Source: Plut-88900 sp965116945
GTDB taxonomy: Bacteria; Chloroflexota; Dehalococcoidia; Plut-88900
NCBI GenBank assembly: GCA_965116945.1
Contig: OZ220734.1
Location: forward strand, 620,001-684,000
DNA length: 64,000 nucleotides
Reading direction: 5' to 3'
Of the stretch, positions 1-8,223 are shown in pieces. Under the pieces are notes generated by a model. That model ran no database searches. It had not been told where the DNA came from and saw only the letters and a program-made list of their open reading frames with translations. Each line of letters starts with the position of its first letter. Positions within the stretch are counted from its first letter, which is position 1. A program made the position numbers and the translations under genes.

Positions 1-2
1 CT

Positions 3-455
3 GACTTTCTGTCGTCCGACGACCCATCACTCAACCGTCTGTTTCTGATAGTAAATGCGGTAGACGGGCTAAGCCCGGGGGCATATCTCTATCATCGGGA
101 GTCGCATGCACTTGAACTGATCAATGAAGGCGACTTCCGGCGTGAGGCGGGATATCTCGGGCTGGAGCAGAAGATTCCCGCCGATGCCAGCGTGAACGTG
201 TACATGCTGACTGACCTAGAGCGGATCCTAGATACCTTCGGGAACAGGGGGTACCGGATGGCGGAGATGGAGGCGGGGATAATAGGTGGCCGGTTGTACC
301 TGGTGGCGTATGGCACGGGATTCGGGGCCAGCGGCCTGACGTTCTATGATGACGAGGTTATCGAGTTCTTCGGGCCGAGGGCGAAGGGGCTGAGCGTTAT
401 GTTCCTAGTGGCCCTAGGCAAATCCGTGAAGAGGAAGAAGGCGGACAAAGGTTGA
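3..455 (+). CDS. SagB-type nitroreductase/dehydrogenase, C-terminal part
   Basis: The reading frame is open from the left edge, so this is the last ~150 codons of a gene that begins outside the window. The sequence reads as the C-terminal half of a SagB-type FMN oxidoreductase: a VNAVDGLSPGAYLY segment, a hydrophobic stretch with MTDLERIL-like spacing, then MEAGIIGGRLYLVAYGTGFG and a GLTFYDDEVIEFF tail, which matches the nitroreductase-fold end where FMN binds and the dimer forms. The internal GTG at 192 is not the true start because the homologous frame continues upstream. SagB proteins dehydrogenate azolines in peptide toxin maturation, but many stand-alone homologues have no known substrate; no peptide precursor or cyclodehydratase is visible here. 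Confidence 0.7.
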   Translation, partial: DFLSSDDPSLNRLFLIVNAVDGLSPGAYLYHRESHALELINEGDFRREAGYLGLEQKIPADASVNVYMLTDLERILDTFGNRGYRMAEMEAGIIGGRLYLVAYGTGFGASGLTFYDDEVIEFFGPRAKGLSVMFLVALGKSVKRKKADKG

Positions 456-513
456 CAGTATGGGCTAATGGGGTGGAGTTCGAAATCATTTCGTTAGGAA
501 GGGAGAAGGGACG

Positions 514-1674
514 ATGAAGCAAGCGACATGGCAGTATTTCACGCTGGAGGAGTACCAAGGCAGGCTGGATGCGCTGAGGGCGAGGATGGAGGCCAAGGAT
601 GTGGACTGCATGATGGTGCACACGCCGGAGAACCTATGCTACCTGACGGGATACCAGACGCCCGGATACTACTGGTACCAGACCCTCATCGTGCCCATGG
701 ACCGGGAGCCGGTGTTCATCACCCGGCTCCTGGAGAACTCCAACGTGGAACACCTGACGTGGGTCGAGGACAGCAGGCCCTACGGGGACTCGGACGACTG
801 GGTGCAGCAGACCAAAGACACGCTTGTCGATCTGGGCATGGGGTCTAAGAGAATCGGGGTGGAGATGGGCTCCTGGTTCATAACTATCTCGGACTATCAA
901 CGTCTGCAGGGAATGCTGCCCGACGCCCAGTGGGTCGACTGCTCGATGATGGTGGAAGAGGGCCGGATGATCAAATCGCCGCAGGAGATCGAGTACATCA
1001 CGCAGGCGGCCCGGGCCACGGAGGCCGGCGTGCTGGCGGGTATCGAGGCCTCGGCGGTTGGCGTGACGGAAAACGAAGTTGCTGCCGCCGTGTATGCGGC
1101 CCAGATAAGGGCCGGGAGTGAGTACACCGGTCTGCCCCTGTTCGTCACCGCTGGCAAAAGGTCGTTCCTGGGGCACGTGACGTGGTACCGGGAGACAATA
1201 CAGCCGGGAGACACGGTTTTCCTGGAGATATCGGGGTGCATTAACCGGTATCACGCGTCGCAGATGCGGAACGTGTACCTCGGGGACCCGCCGGAGGCGT
1301 CGGTTAAGGCAACAGGCGTGATGGCCACGGCGTTGGAGGAGATGATCAAGTTCATAAAACCGGGGGTCAGGGCGCACGATGCCCACATGGTCTGCAAGAA
1401 CGTCATCGCCGGTGCGGGCCTCGGGGCAGAGCTGAACCACAGGGCAGCGTATTCGATAGGCCTGGCATTTGCTCCAGACTGGGGCGAGGGCCATATTCTA
1501 AGCATGAACGAGGGCGAGTACCGGGAACTGCGCCCCGGCATGACGTTCCACCTGATACCAGCGATATTCATACCGAGCCTGACGTCGGTGGGGGTGAGCG
1601 AGACGGTGCTTGTTACGGAGTCTGGGTGCGAGCCTATAACGGGGAATGTGGAGAGGAAGCTGTTTTCGAAGTAA
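514..1674 (+). CDS. Ectoine-hydrolase-like M24-fold protein, copy 1
   Basis: A 386-residue protein with the creatinase N-terminal domain (about residues 15-150) and a pita-bread M24 domain (about 165-380). It resembles ectoine hydrolase DoeA/EutD: an N-terminal YLTGYQTPGYYWYQ block, GCINRYH, AYSIGLAFAPDWGEGH and PGMTFHLIPA. The five metal ligands of true aminopeptidases are not there: the first Asp is Glu238, the second position is Ser, and the His and Glu motifs are replaced. It is therefore more likely a metal-independent C-N hydrolase of the creatinase/ectoine-hydrolase kind than an Xaa-Pro peptidase. It is the first of three tandem paralogues; ectoine itself as substrate is a guess. GGGAGAAGGG just upstream of the ATG is the ribosome-binding site. 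Confidence 0.8.
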   Translation: MKQATWQYFTLEEYQGRLDALRARMEAKDVDCMMVHTPENLCYLTGYQTPGYYWYQTLIVPMDREPVFITRLLENSNVEHLTWVEDSRPYGDSDDWVQQTKDTLVDLGMGSKRIGVEMGSWFITISDYQRLQGMLPDAQWVDCSMMVEEGRMIKSPQEIEYITQAARATEAGVLAGIEASAVGVTENEVAAAVYAAQIRAGSEYTGLPLFVTAGKRSFLGHVTWYRETIQPGDTVFLEISGCINRYHASQMRNVYLGDPPEASVKATGVMATALEEMIKFIKPGVRAHDAHMVCKNVIAGAGLGAELNHRAAYSIGLAFAPDWGEGHILSMNEGEYRELRPGMTFHLIPAIFIPSLTSVGVSETVLVTESGCEPITGNVERKLFSK

Positions 1675-1711
1675 GGGGGTGAAGGTGATCCCTCACCCTG
1701 AGCCTCTGGCA

Positions 1712-1768
1712 GGCCCATCCCAGCCCACCGCTCATACTTCGAGGGCCTTGGCACGAACAGCTCCACAC
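1712..1768. repeat. Dispersed palindromic repeat, family A (divergent copy)
   Basis: The gap between the first two M24-like genes contains a CGCTCATACTTCGAGG core that recurs in intergenic gaps at about 3001, 4313, 5570, 8114, 11751, 49843 and (inverted) 56633. This copy is the most degraded: the right arm (CTCAGCATGAGCGG in other copies) is barely recognisable. Confidence 0.5.
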
Positions 1769-1810
1769 CAGGCCGCAAAAGATATTCACGACTCGTAGTT
1801 AGAGGGAGAA

Positions 1811-2971
1811 GTGAAGAAACCTAACTGGCAGTATTTTAGCTTGGAAGAATACCAGCAGAGACTCGAAGCCCTGAGGGGTCGGATGGAGGGGTTGGGGGTG
1901 GATGCGGTGCTCATAAACACCCCTGAGAACCTGTACTACCTATCCGGGTACCAGACGCCGGGGTACTATTGGTGGCAGACCCTGGTCGTGCCGATGGACC
2001 GGGAGCCGGTTTCCGTGACGAGACGGGTGGAGGACTCCAACATGCGGGAGCTGGGTTGGGTCGAGGACCGGCGCCCCTACGAAGACTACGAGGACTGGGT
2101 CGAGAAGACCCGGGATGTACTGGTGGACCTGGGACTCGGGGGGAAGACGATCGGGATGGAGCTGGGGAGTTTCTTCCTGCCGGCCAGAGACTACCTGAAG
2201 CTGCAGGCATTGTTGCCCGAGGCAAAGTTCGTGGACAGCACGGGGTTGGTGGAGGATGGGCGGCTTATCAAGTCGGCGCAGGAGATCGAGTACATGCGTC
2301 AGGCAGCTCGGGCGGCGGAAGCGGCGACGCTGGCAGGCATCAATGCGGTGGGGCTGGGAGCTACCGAGAACGATGTGGCGGCGGAAATGCACCGGGCGCA
2401 GATCAAGGCGGGGAGCGAGTACACGGGCCTGCCCATGTTCATAGCGTCGGGGGTGAGGTCTACGATGACCCATGCCACCTGGTACCGGCGGCCGCTGCAG
2501 AAGGATGAAGTTGTGTTTTTCGAGGTGCCGGGATGCATAAATCGGTATCACGCGGCGATGATGCGGGAGGTGTACATCGGGGACCCGCCGGAGTGGATGT
2601 CCAGGGGAATGGACGTAGTAACAGACACCCTGGCCAAGGCCAAAGAGAAGATCAAGCCGGGAGTCGCGGCGGGGGAGTTGTTCGAAGAGATCAAGGAGAT
2701 GCTGGACTCCGCGGAGCTGGGGGCCAAGCTGGAGCGTCGGGCGGCGTACTCCATAGGCATAGCCTTCGCACCCGACTGGGGAGAGGGACACATCCTGAGC
2801 ATTATGAGAGGTGAGGAGCGGCAGCTTCAGGCCGGGATGGCCTTCCACCTGATTCCCGGAGTCCGGGTGGTGGGGCTGGGGGGCATCCTGTGCAGCGACA
2901 CGGTGCTGGTAACAGAGGACGGTTGCGAGACGTTAACGGGTGGAGTGGAGCAGAAGTTGTTTGTGAAGTGA
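1811..2971 (+). CDS. Ectoine-hydrolase-like M24-fold protein, copy 2
   Basis: GTG-started (preceded by GAGGGAGAA), 386 residues, the same length as copy 1 and collinear with it throughout. It keeps the family blocks YLSGYQTPGYYWWQ, FEVPGCINRYHAAMMR, AYSIGIAFAPDWGEGH and AGMAFHLIPG. As in copy 1 the first metal Asp is Glu and the second ligand position is Ala, so dinuclear metal binding is not expected. A conserved THATWYRR block sits where M24 enzymes carry their first active-site His. Likely a cytoplasmic amidohydrolase acting on a small N-containing osmolyte or related compound, inferred from DoeA and creatinase. Divergence from copies 1 and 3 is substantial, so different substrates are possible. 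Confidence 0.8.
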   Translation: MKKPNWQYFSLEEYQQRLEALRGRMEGLGVDAVLINTPENLYYLSGYQTPGYYWWQTLVVPMDREPVSVTRRVEDSNMRELGWVEDRRPYEDYEDWVEKTRDVLVDLGLGGKTIGMELGSFFLPARDYLKLQALLPEAKFVDSTGLVEDGRLIKSAQEIEYMRQAARAAEAATLAGINAVGLGATENDVAAEMHRAQIKAGSEYTGLPMFIASGVRSTMTHATWYRRPLQKDEVVFFEVPGCINRYHAAMMREVYIGDPPEWMSRGMDVVTDTLAKAKEKIKPGVAAGELFEEIKEMLDSAELGAKLERRAAYSIGIAFAPDWGEGHILSIMRGEERQLQAGMAFHLIPGVRVVGLGGILCSDTVLVTEDGCETLTGGVEQKLFVK

Positions 2972-3000
2972 GGGCGAGGCGCGACAGAAGGGCAGTTACG

Positions 3001-3050
3001 GGCCACCCCCGCTCGACCCTTCGAGTGCCTCAGGGTGAGCGGCCCCACCG
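3001..3050. repeat. Dispersed palindromic repeat, family A
   Basis: GCTCGACCCTTCGAG, then TGCCTCAGGGTGAGCGG: near-complementary arms (GCTCgACCC / GGGTGAGC) around a TTCGAG centre. Other copies have GCTCAT / ATGAGC arms, so the two sides change together. It lies between the second and third M24-like genes. Confidence 0.7.
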
Positions 3051-3104
3051 CAACGGGGGGACGGAGATTTCGGCAAGACATCCAGAGAGCCCGGGGGAAC
3101 GGAG

Positions 3105-4280
3105 ATGAGAAAGCCCAAATACCAGTTCTTTGCCCTGGAAGAGTACCAGGGGCGGTTGGATGCGCTAAGGGGTCGGATGGAGGAGCGGGGTATTGACGTG
3201 CTGCTGGTGAACTCGCCGGAGAACCTTTACTACATCTCGGGGTACCAGACGCCGGGATATTACTGGTACCAAACCCTGATCGTGGGGCTGGACCGGGAGC
3301 CGACCTTCGTGACCCGGCTCAACGAGGCCTCCAACATTGAGCCTTTCTCCTGGGTCGAGGACAGCAGGCCCTACGAAGACCACGAGGACTGGATTGAGCA
3401 CACCAGGGATGTGCTGACGGACCTGGGGCTGGCCGACAAGCGAGTCGGGTTGCAATACGATTCCTTTTTCCTCACTTCCCGGGACGAAAAGGGGCTGGCG
3501 GCGGCTCTCTCGGCGGCGACGTTTGTGGATGGGTCAGGGCTGGTGGAGGAGGGTCGGATGGTGAAATCGGAGCAGGAGATTGAGTATATACGGCAAGCTG
3601 CGAGGACGGCGGAGGCGGGGTTGAGGGCGGGAATAGAGGTGTGTGAGGTCGGGGTGACGGAGAACGACGTGGCAGCGGAGATACATCGGGCGCAGATTGC
3701 GGCGGGCAGCGAATACACGGGGCTGCCCATATTCATCAGGACGGGGTCCCGTGACCTGATGACACATTCCACCTGGTACCGCAACGTCCTGCAGCCCGGC
3801 GACAGTGTGACCATCGAAATGCCGGGGTGTATCAACCGGTACCATGCGGCGACGTATCAGCAGATATATCTCGGAGACCCACCGGAGCTGCTGCTCAGGG
3901 CCCGGGAGACAGGAGCCAAGGTGATGGCCGAAGCAAAGTCGGCGATAAGGCCGGGGGTGCCGGCGGGCGATATACACCGGCTTGTCCAGCAAAGCCTGGA
4001 AGAGGCCATGGGCGCCGGGAGCAAGCGAAACAGTCGGGCGGCCTACTCCATAGGCATCGCGTTCGCGCCGGACTGGGGCGAGGGGCACATCATCAGCATG
4101 ACGGAAGGCGAGACCCGACCTCTGCAGGCCGGAATGACCTTCCACCTGCTCGCGGGCCACGTGGCCCTGCAGGGCCTGGATGGGGTCAAGAGGGCCGTGA
4201 ACAGCGACACCATCCTGGTCACGGAAGACGGCTGCGAGACGCTGACGGACGGGCTGGAGCACAGACTTTGGGTGAAGTAA
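3105..4280 (+). CDS. Ectoine-hydrolase-like M24-fold protein, copy 3
   Basis: 391 residues, ATG start with GGGGGAACGGAG upstream. Creatinase-like N-terminal domain, then an M24 fold with YISGYQTPGYYWYQ, IEMPGCINRYHAA, AYSIGIAFAPDWGEGH and AGMTFHLLAG. The metal-ligand positions are changed as in its two upstream paralogues (Glu for the first Asp, Ala for the second). The few extra residues lie near the C-terminus (HVALQGLDGVKRAVNSDT), where DoeA-like proteins have a variable loop near the active site. It is followed, about 170 bases later, by a luciferase-like monooxygenase, so this may be a small catabolic cluster. Function beyond 'creatinase/DoeA-type hydrolase' is not resolved. Confidence 0.8.
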   Translation: MRKPKYQFFALEEYQGRLDALRGRMEERGIDVLLVNSPENLYYISGYQTPGYYWYQTLIVGLDREPTFVTRLNEASNIEPFSWVEDSRPYEDHEDWIEHTRDVLTDLGLADKRVGLQYDSFFLTSRDEKGLAAALSAATFVDGSGLVEEGRMVKSEQEIEYIRQAARTAEAGLRAGIEVCEVGVTENDVAAEIHRAQIAAGSEYTGLPIFIRTGSRDLMTHSTWYRNVLQPGDSVTIEMPGCINRYHAATYQQIYLGDPPELLLRARETGAKVMAEAKSAIRPGVPAGDIHRLVQQSLEEAMGAGSKRNSRAAYSIGIAFAPDWGEGHIISMTEGETRPLQAGMTFHLLAGHVALQGLDGVKRAVNSDTILVTEDGCETLTDGLEHRLWVK

Positions 4281-4312
4281 GGGGCAGGCGCGAAGGAATG
4301 GCAGGGGTGGGC

Positions 4313-4363
4313 CGAGCCCCCCGCTCGACCCTTCGACTCCGCTCAGGGTGAGCGGCCCCACCC
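4313..4363. repeat. Dispersed palindromic repeat, family A
   Basis: GCTCGACCCTTCGACT, then CCGCTCAGGGTGAGCGG, the same arrangement as the copy near 3001, placed between the third M24-like gene and the monooxygenase gene. Confidence 0.7.
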
Positions 4364-4452
4364 CAGAACGCGCTTGCAGACTATCAGGGACGGCAAGGAG
4401 GACGGCGAGGTGTGCTATTCTGCCTCTGACTATTTATCTCGGAGGTGATTTT

Positions 4453-5451
4453 GTGAAGTTTGGGATTATGCTGCCGCATTCGGGGGCTTTGGCAGGGGTG
4501 GAGGCTATTAGACGGGTGGCGCTGGAGGCCGACGATTTGGGCTTCGATTCGGTGTGGTGCCACGACCACGTGACTTACGATACGGACTGGTTCCTGCACA
4601 GGGGGTCGGGGCTTATTGAGCAGTGCGAGGGTATAGAGCCCCATTTTTATGAATCGATTAACACGCTGACCTGGGTGGCAGGGATGACTCAACACGTGAA
4701 GCTGGGCACGGCGATCCTGGTGCTGCCCCTCCGGGACCCCAGGGTCCTGGCCCGACAGGCAATGACATTGCAGTCGCTTTCAGGGGGGAGGCTGATGCTG
4801 GGGGTGGGAATTGGGGACTACCCCAGCGACTTCCGGGTGATGCAGATACCCTACGACGAGAAAAATCGCATCACAGACGAATACATAGACGTGCTGAACG
4901 CTGCCTTCCAGGGCGGGAACGTGGACTTCCAGGGACCAAATATCTCCTTCGAGAACGCATCGTACTTCCCGAAGACGGAGCCCAAGGTGCCGGTGCTGTA
5001 CGGGGGTGGGGTGATATATCCCCGCAAGACCCGACAGCCGAAGCTCTACGAGCCGGCCATACGCCGCATCGCCGAGCGGTGCGACGGCTGGATACCGGAA
5101 GGGCCGCCGCACGTGATGGCGGATGGGATAAGGCGGATCCGGGAGTTGGCGTCGGAGGCGGGGAGGGGGGATGTCGATTTCCAGGTGACGGGTTACATAC
5201 CGCTTTACATAGACCATGATTCGGCGGCGCAGGCCATTACCAGGAAAACGCTCGTTACGGAGATTCACACGTTTGAAGAGGGGTTGGCGGGGTCATTGGT
5301 GGGGTCGGTGGACCGGATCTGCAAGGTTATCGAGTCGTACCAGGAGGCTGGGGTGAATGGGCTGGGGATGAGGTGCTGGGCGGAAAACCTGCCGAGGTTC
5401 GTGGCGATGATGAGGACGTTTGCGCGAGAGGTTATGCCTAGGTTTGAGTGA
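4453..5451 (+). CDS. Luciferase-like (LLM class) flavin/F420 oxidoreductase
   Basis: A 332-residue TIM-barrel oxidoreductase of the bacterial luciferase family. The protein opens with VKFGIMLPHSG; ADDLGFDSVWCHDH, LGTAILVLPLRDP (beta-strand 4), and GGRLMLGVGIGDYPSDF are the classic LLM blocks that bind FMN or F420. The frame is open upstream to 4348, but GTG at 4453 is preceded by a near-perfect Shine-Dalgarno (GGAGGTGAT, 4441-4449) and gives the expected family length. It probably oxidises an organic substrate using reduced flavin or F420; the substrate cannot be read from sequence. Its location next to the DoeA-like genes and amidohydrolases suggests a catabolic role. Confidence 0.85.
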   Translation: MKFGIMLPHSGALAGVEAIRRVALEADDLGFDSVWCHDHVTYDTDWFLHRGSGLIEQCEGIEPHFYESINTLTWVAGMTQHVKLGTAILVLPLRDPRVLARQAMTLQSLSGGRLMLGVGIGDYPSDFRVMQIPYDEKNRITDEYIDVLNAAFQGGNVDFQGPNISFENASYFPKTEPKVPVLYGGGVIYPRKTRQPKLYEPAIRRIAERCDGWIPEGPPHVMADGIRRIRELASEAGRGDVDFQVTGYIPLYIDHDSAAQAITRKTLVTEIHTFEEGLAGSLVGSVDRICKVIESYQEAGVNGLGMRCWAENLPRFVAMMRTFAREVMPRFE

Positions 5452-5520
5452 GGGTTGGGGAAAGATCACCTTCACGACGATCCATCGCTTTATGAGAGCT
5501 GTTTACCCAATACCGAATCA

Positions 5521-5560
5521 CCCTCACCCTAGCCCTCTCCCGTCGAGGGAGAGGGGACGA
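5521..5560. repeat. Dispersed inverted repeat, family B
   Basis: CCCTCACCCTAGCCCTCTCC, a short loop, then GAGGGAGAGGGGA. The CCCTCTC/GAGAGGG arms can form a hairpin. Related copies lie at about 20618 and 58185. It sits in the 205-base gap between convergent genes and could also serve as a bidirectional transcription stop. Confidence 0.65.
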
Positions 5561-5569
5561 GACCACTCC

Positions 5570-5612
5570 CACCCGACCCTTCGAATTATCTCAGGGCGAG
5601 CGGCCGAACACG
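5570..5612. repeat. Dispersed palindromic repeat, family A
   Basis: CCCGACCCTTCGAATTATCTCAGGGCGAGCGG: a diverged member of the family seen at 3001 and 4313, directly after the family B element. Confidence 0.55.
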
Positions 5613-5656
5613 GGGATGGATTCCCAATCAGAGCCGGGAATGACGACTGGCGATAG

Positions 5657-6817
5657 CTACCCGAGGGCTGGAGCCGGAGAGGGTATGCGGTAGAGTTCCA
5701 GGGCGTTTTCGCCGAGGATTTTGCGCTGGTCTGCTTCGGGGAGGTCTGAGATGTGGGACTTGACCTTGCTGACGGGGTTGGTGTGGCCCTCGGGGTGGGG
5801 CCAGTCGGAGCCCCAGAGAAAGCGGTCGGTCCCGACTATCGGTGCGATGGCGCCCAGAGCCTTCTCCGTAGGCTCGGCGCTTATCCAGCACTGGCGCTTG
5901 AAGTACTCGCTGGGCTTCATTGTGAGGATGGACTCGAAGCCGAAACGGGAGAATTTGAAGTCGAGGAAGTCGAGCCAGTGGGCGATCCAAGTGCACCCTA
6001 TCTCTACCATGGAGATACGCAGGTTGGGGAATTTCTCGAAGACTCCTTCAGTCATCATGTTGGTGAAGGAGAGGAAGGGGTCTCCGAAGACCATGGACTC
6101 TACGAAGAAGTCGGGGCCGAGGCCCGGGTAGTCCGGGTAAAGGTGCTTGCCGATGTAGTCGGGGTTGAAGATGACGTGGAGGGTGACGGGCATGTCCAGG
6201 TCCTGGGCGGCGGCCCAGAATGGGTCGTAGTAGGTGTCGCCGTACTTGATACCGTTCACGGGTGCGGGGCAGATAAATGCACCTTTCATGCCGTCCTTAG
6301 CAGCACGGTTTAGCTCTGAAACCCCTAGCTCGACCTCTCTGACGGAGACGTGGGCCACGGGGTAAAGCTGATCCGGATAGTCCTTACAGAAGTCAACGAG
6401 CCAGCGGTTGTAGGCGCGGCAGTAGGCGTCGGAGATTTCGGCGTCCTGGCACTCGGCTTCCCAGCCCAGGCCGAGGCTGGGGAAAAGGAAGGTCTTATCG
6501 ACGCCCTCTTCGGCGAGGTGCTTGATCCTCTCGTTGGGGTAGGCGGCGCCCGGGGCGAGGGAGGCGGCTTCGGCGTAGGGAAGGACGGCATGGCCTTCAA
6601 TCCAGTCCCGGTCTTTCTCTACGGCAGCGATTCGGCCTAGGGCGCCACCGCTGTAGCCACTACTCATCTTGCCATCGATGTCCAAGTATTCGAGGCCCTG
6701 TTCGTCTATGTTGATGCCCATGGCGCGGGAACGGTAGGCGGGGTCAATATAATCTCGCCACATGTTGGCGGGTTCGATGATGTGGCTGTCGGAGTCTACG
6801 ACTGTTCCTGGTGACAT
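5657..6817 (-). CDS. ACMSD-type amidohydrolase (Amidohydro_2), copy B
   Basis: 386 residues from ATG at 6817, which has AAGGAG upstream; the frame stays open further but that part overlaps the upstream gene out of frame. The Amidohydro_2 (PF04909) TIM barrel begins VVDSDSHIIEP, where D-x-H supplies the first metal ligands, followed by a mid-barrel His (TLHVIFNP), AHWLDFLD, and GSDWPHPEGHTNP near the C-terminus holding the catalytic Asp. The family decarboxylates or hydrolyses carboxylated ring and acyl compounds using one divalent metal. It lies 17 bases behind a close paralogue on the same strand, so the two are likely co-transcribed. Confidence 0.85.
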   Translation of the reverse strand: MSPGTVVDSDSHIIEPANMWRDYIDPAYRSRAMGINIDEQGLEYLDIDGKMSSGYSGGALGRIAAVEKDRDWIEGHAVLPYAEAASLAPGAAYPNERIKHLAEEGVDKTFLFPSLGLGWEAECQDAEISDAYCRAYNRWLVDFCKDYPDQLYPVAHVSVREVELGVSELNRAAKDGMKGAFICPAPVNGIKYGDTYYDPFWAAAQDLDMPVTLHVIFNPDYIGKHLYPDYPGLGPDFFVESMVFGDPFLSFTNMMTEGVFEKFPNLRISMVEIGCTWIAHWLDFLDFKFSRFGFESILTMKPSEYFKRQCWISAEPTEKALGAIAPIVGTDRFLWGSDWPHPEGHTNPVSKVKSHISDLPEADQRKILGENALELYRIPSPAPALG

Positions 6818-6834
6818 AGCAGATACTCCTTCTT

Positions 6835-7998
6835 CTAGCCGATGGCGGGAGCGGGAACGGAAAGGCCGTACATGGCGAGGGCGTTTTCGCCCAGGATTTT
6901 GTTCTGGTCGGCTTGAGAGAGTCCGGCGATATTCTCCTTGACCTTGCGCAGGGGGTCGGTGTGGCCCTCGGGGTGGGGCCAGTCTGAACCCCACATGAAG
7001 CGATCGACACCGATCATCTCGGCCACGGCCCCGATGCCCTTTTCCACGGGCTCGGCGCTGATCCAGACCTGGCGCCTGAAATACTCGCTAGGCGTCATGG
7101 TGAGAGGCATGTCGAAACTGAAACGGCCAGTCTTGAAGTCCATCATGTCCAGCCAGTGGAGGAGCCAGGTGCAGCCGATTTCGACCATGCCGAGCTTGAG
7201 GCGGGGGAATTTTTCGAAGGTGCCGTCGCCCATCATGCAGGTAAAGCTGATGAGGGGGTCGGCGAAGGTCATTACGTTGTTGAAGAACTCGGGGCCGAGG
7301 CCGGTCTGGTCTTCGGGGTAAGATGAGCGGCCGGGGTAGTCGGGGTTAAGAACGACATGGAAGGTTATGGGCATATCGAGGTCCTGGGCGGTGGCCCAGA
7401 AGGGGTCGTAGTATTCGTGGCTGTAGCGGATTCCGTTCATGGGGGCAGGGCAGATGAATGCACCCTTCATGCCGTCCCTGGCAGCCCTTTCCAGCTCTTT
7501 CACACCTTCGTTGACATCCCGGACGGTTATGTGGGCAATGGGGTAAAGGCGGTCCGGGTAGGGTGAACAGAAGTCTACGAGCCAGCGGTTGTAGGCAGTG
7601 CAATATGCGGCGGAGAGGGCAGGGTCTTCGCACTCAGCTTCCCAGCCGAGGCCGAGAGTCGGGAACAGGAAGGTCTTGTCCACACCTTCCTTGTCGAGGT
7701 GTTTGATTCTGGCGTGGGGGTCGACGGAGCCAGGGGCGAAGTTCTTGATCTCGTCGTAGGGTAGGGTGGGATGTTCCATCATCCACTCTCGGGTCTGGTC
7801 TATACCTGCGATCCTACCAAGCGTGCCGCCGTTGTAGCCGATGCTCACCTTGCCATCGATGTCGAGGTATTCCAGGCCGAACTCATTAGTGTTAATGCGA
7901 AGGGCACGGTCCCGGAACTTAGGGTCCATGTACTCCAGCCAGAGATTGGCGGGTTCCATGATGTGGCTGTCGGCGTCGACGACGATGGAACGGGTCAT
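6835..7998 (-). CDS. ACMSD-type amidohydrolase (Amidohydro_2), copy A
   Basis: 387 residues with an AGGAGG site directly before the ATG at 7998. It is collinear with its downstream neighbour and shares VDADSHIMEP (metal-binding D-x-H), TFHVVLNP, LHWLDMMD and GSDWPHPEGHTDP. The pair arose by tandem duplication and has diverged. Known relatives use Zn or another divalent metal to remove carboxylate or hydrolyse C-N/C-O bonds in aromatic degradation, but thousands of marine Chloroflexota members have no known substrate. A luciferase-like monooxygenase follows upstream at 8224, giving a plausible oxidise-then-hydrolyse set. Confidence 0.85.
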   Translation of the reverse strand: MTRSIVVDADSHIMEPANLWLEYMDPKFRDRALRINTNEFGLEYLDIDGKVSIGYNGGTLGRIAGIDQTREWMMEHPTLPYDEIKNFAPGSVDPHARIKHLDKEGVDKTFLFPTLGLGWEAECEDPALSAAYCTAYNRWLVDFCSPYPDRLYPIAHITVRDVNEGVKELERAARDGMKGAFICPAPMNGIRYSHEYYDPFWATAQDLDMPITFHVVLNPDYPGRSSYPEDQTGLGPEFFNNVMTFADPLISFTCMMGDGTFEKFPRLKLGMVEIGCTWLLHWLDMMDFKTGRFSFDMPLTMTPSEYFRRQVWISAEPVEKGIGAVAEMIGVDRFMWGSDWPHPEGHTDPLRKVKENIAGLSQADQNKILGENALAMYGLSVPAPAIG

Positions 7999-8113
7999 GA
8001 CATTCCTCCTGAAGAAAGCGGGGCCTCGGGTGAATTTTGAGTATACATTTTGGGGAAATGTCGGGTCAACGCGGGATGGTGGGTCAGACCTACGTCGATA
8101 CTCGGGCCAGCGC

Positions 8114-8161
8114 GGGCCCCCCTCTCATACTTCGAGTGCCTCAGCATGAACGGCCCCACCT
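8114..8161. repeat. Dispersed palindromic repeat, family A
   Basis: CTCTCATACTTCGAGTGCC then TCAGCATGAACGGCCCC. This is close to the family consensus; the arms CTCAT / ATGAA are near-complementary. It lies in the 225-base gap between the amidohydrolase start and the next minus-strand gene end. Confidence 0.7.
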
Positions 8162-8223
8162 CGCGATGGGCAAGTTAAGCAACGTTTCACCTATGGAGAG
8201 GGCAGTAGGAGGGACGAGGTGAG

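Noticed and set aside
528..848. Overlapping ORFs inside the M24, CoA-transferase, leuS, DUF255 and fabF genes
   Set aside because: High GC gives long open shadow frames; none has family features or its own ribosome site.
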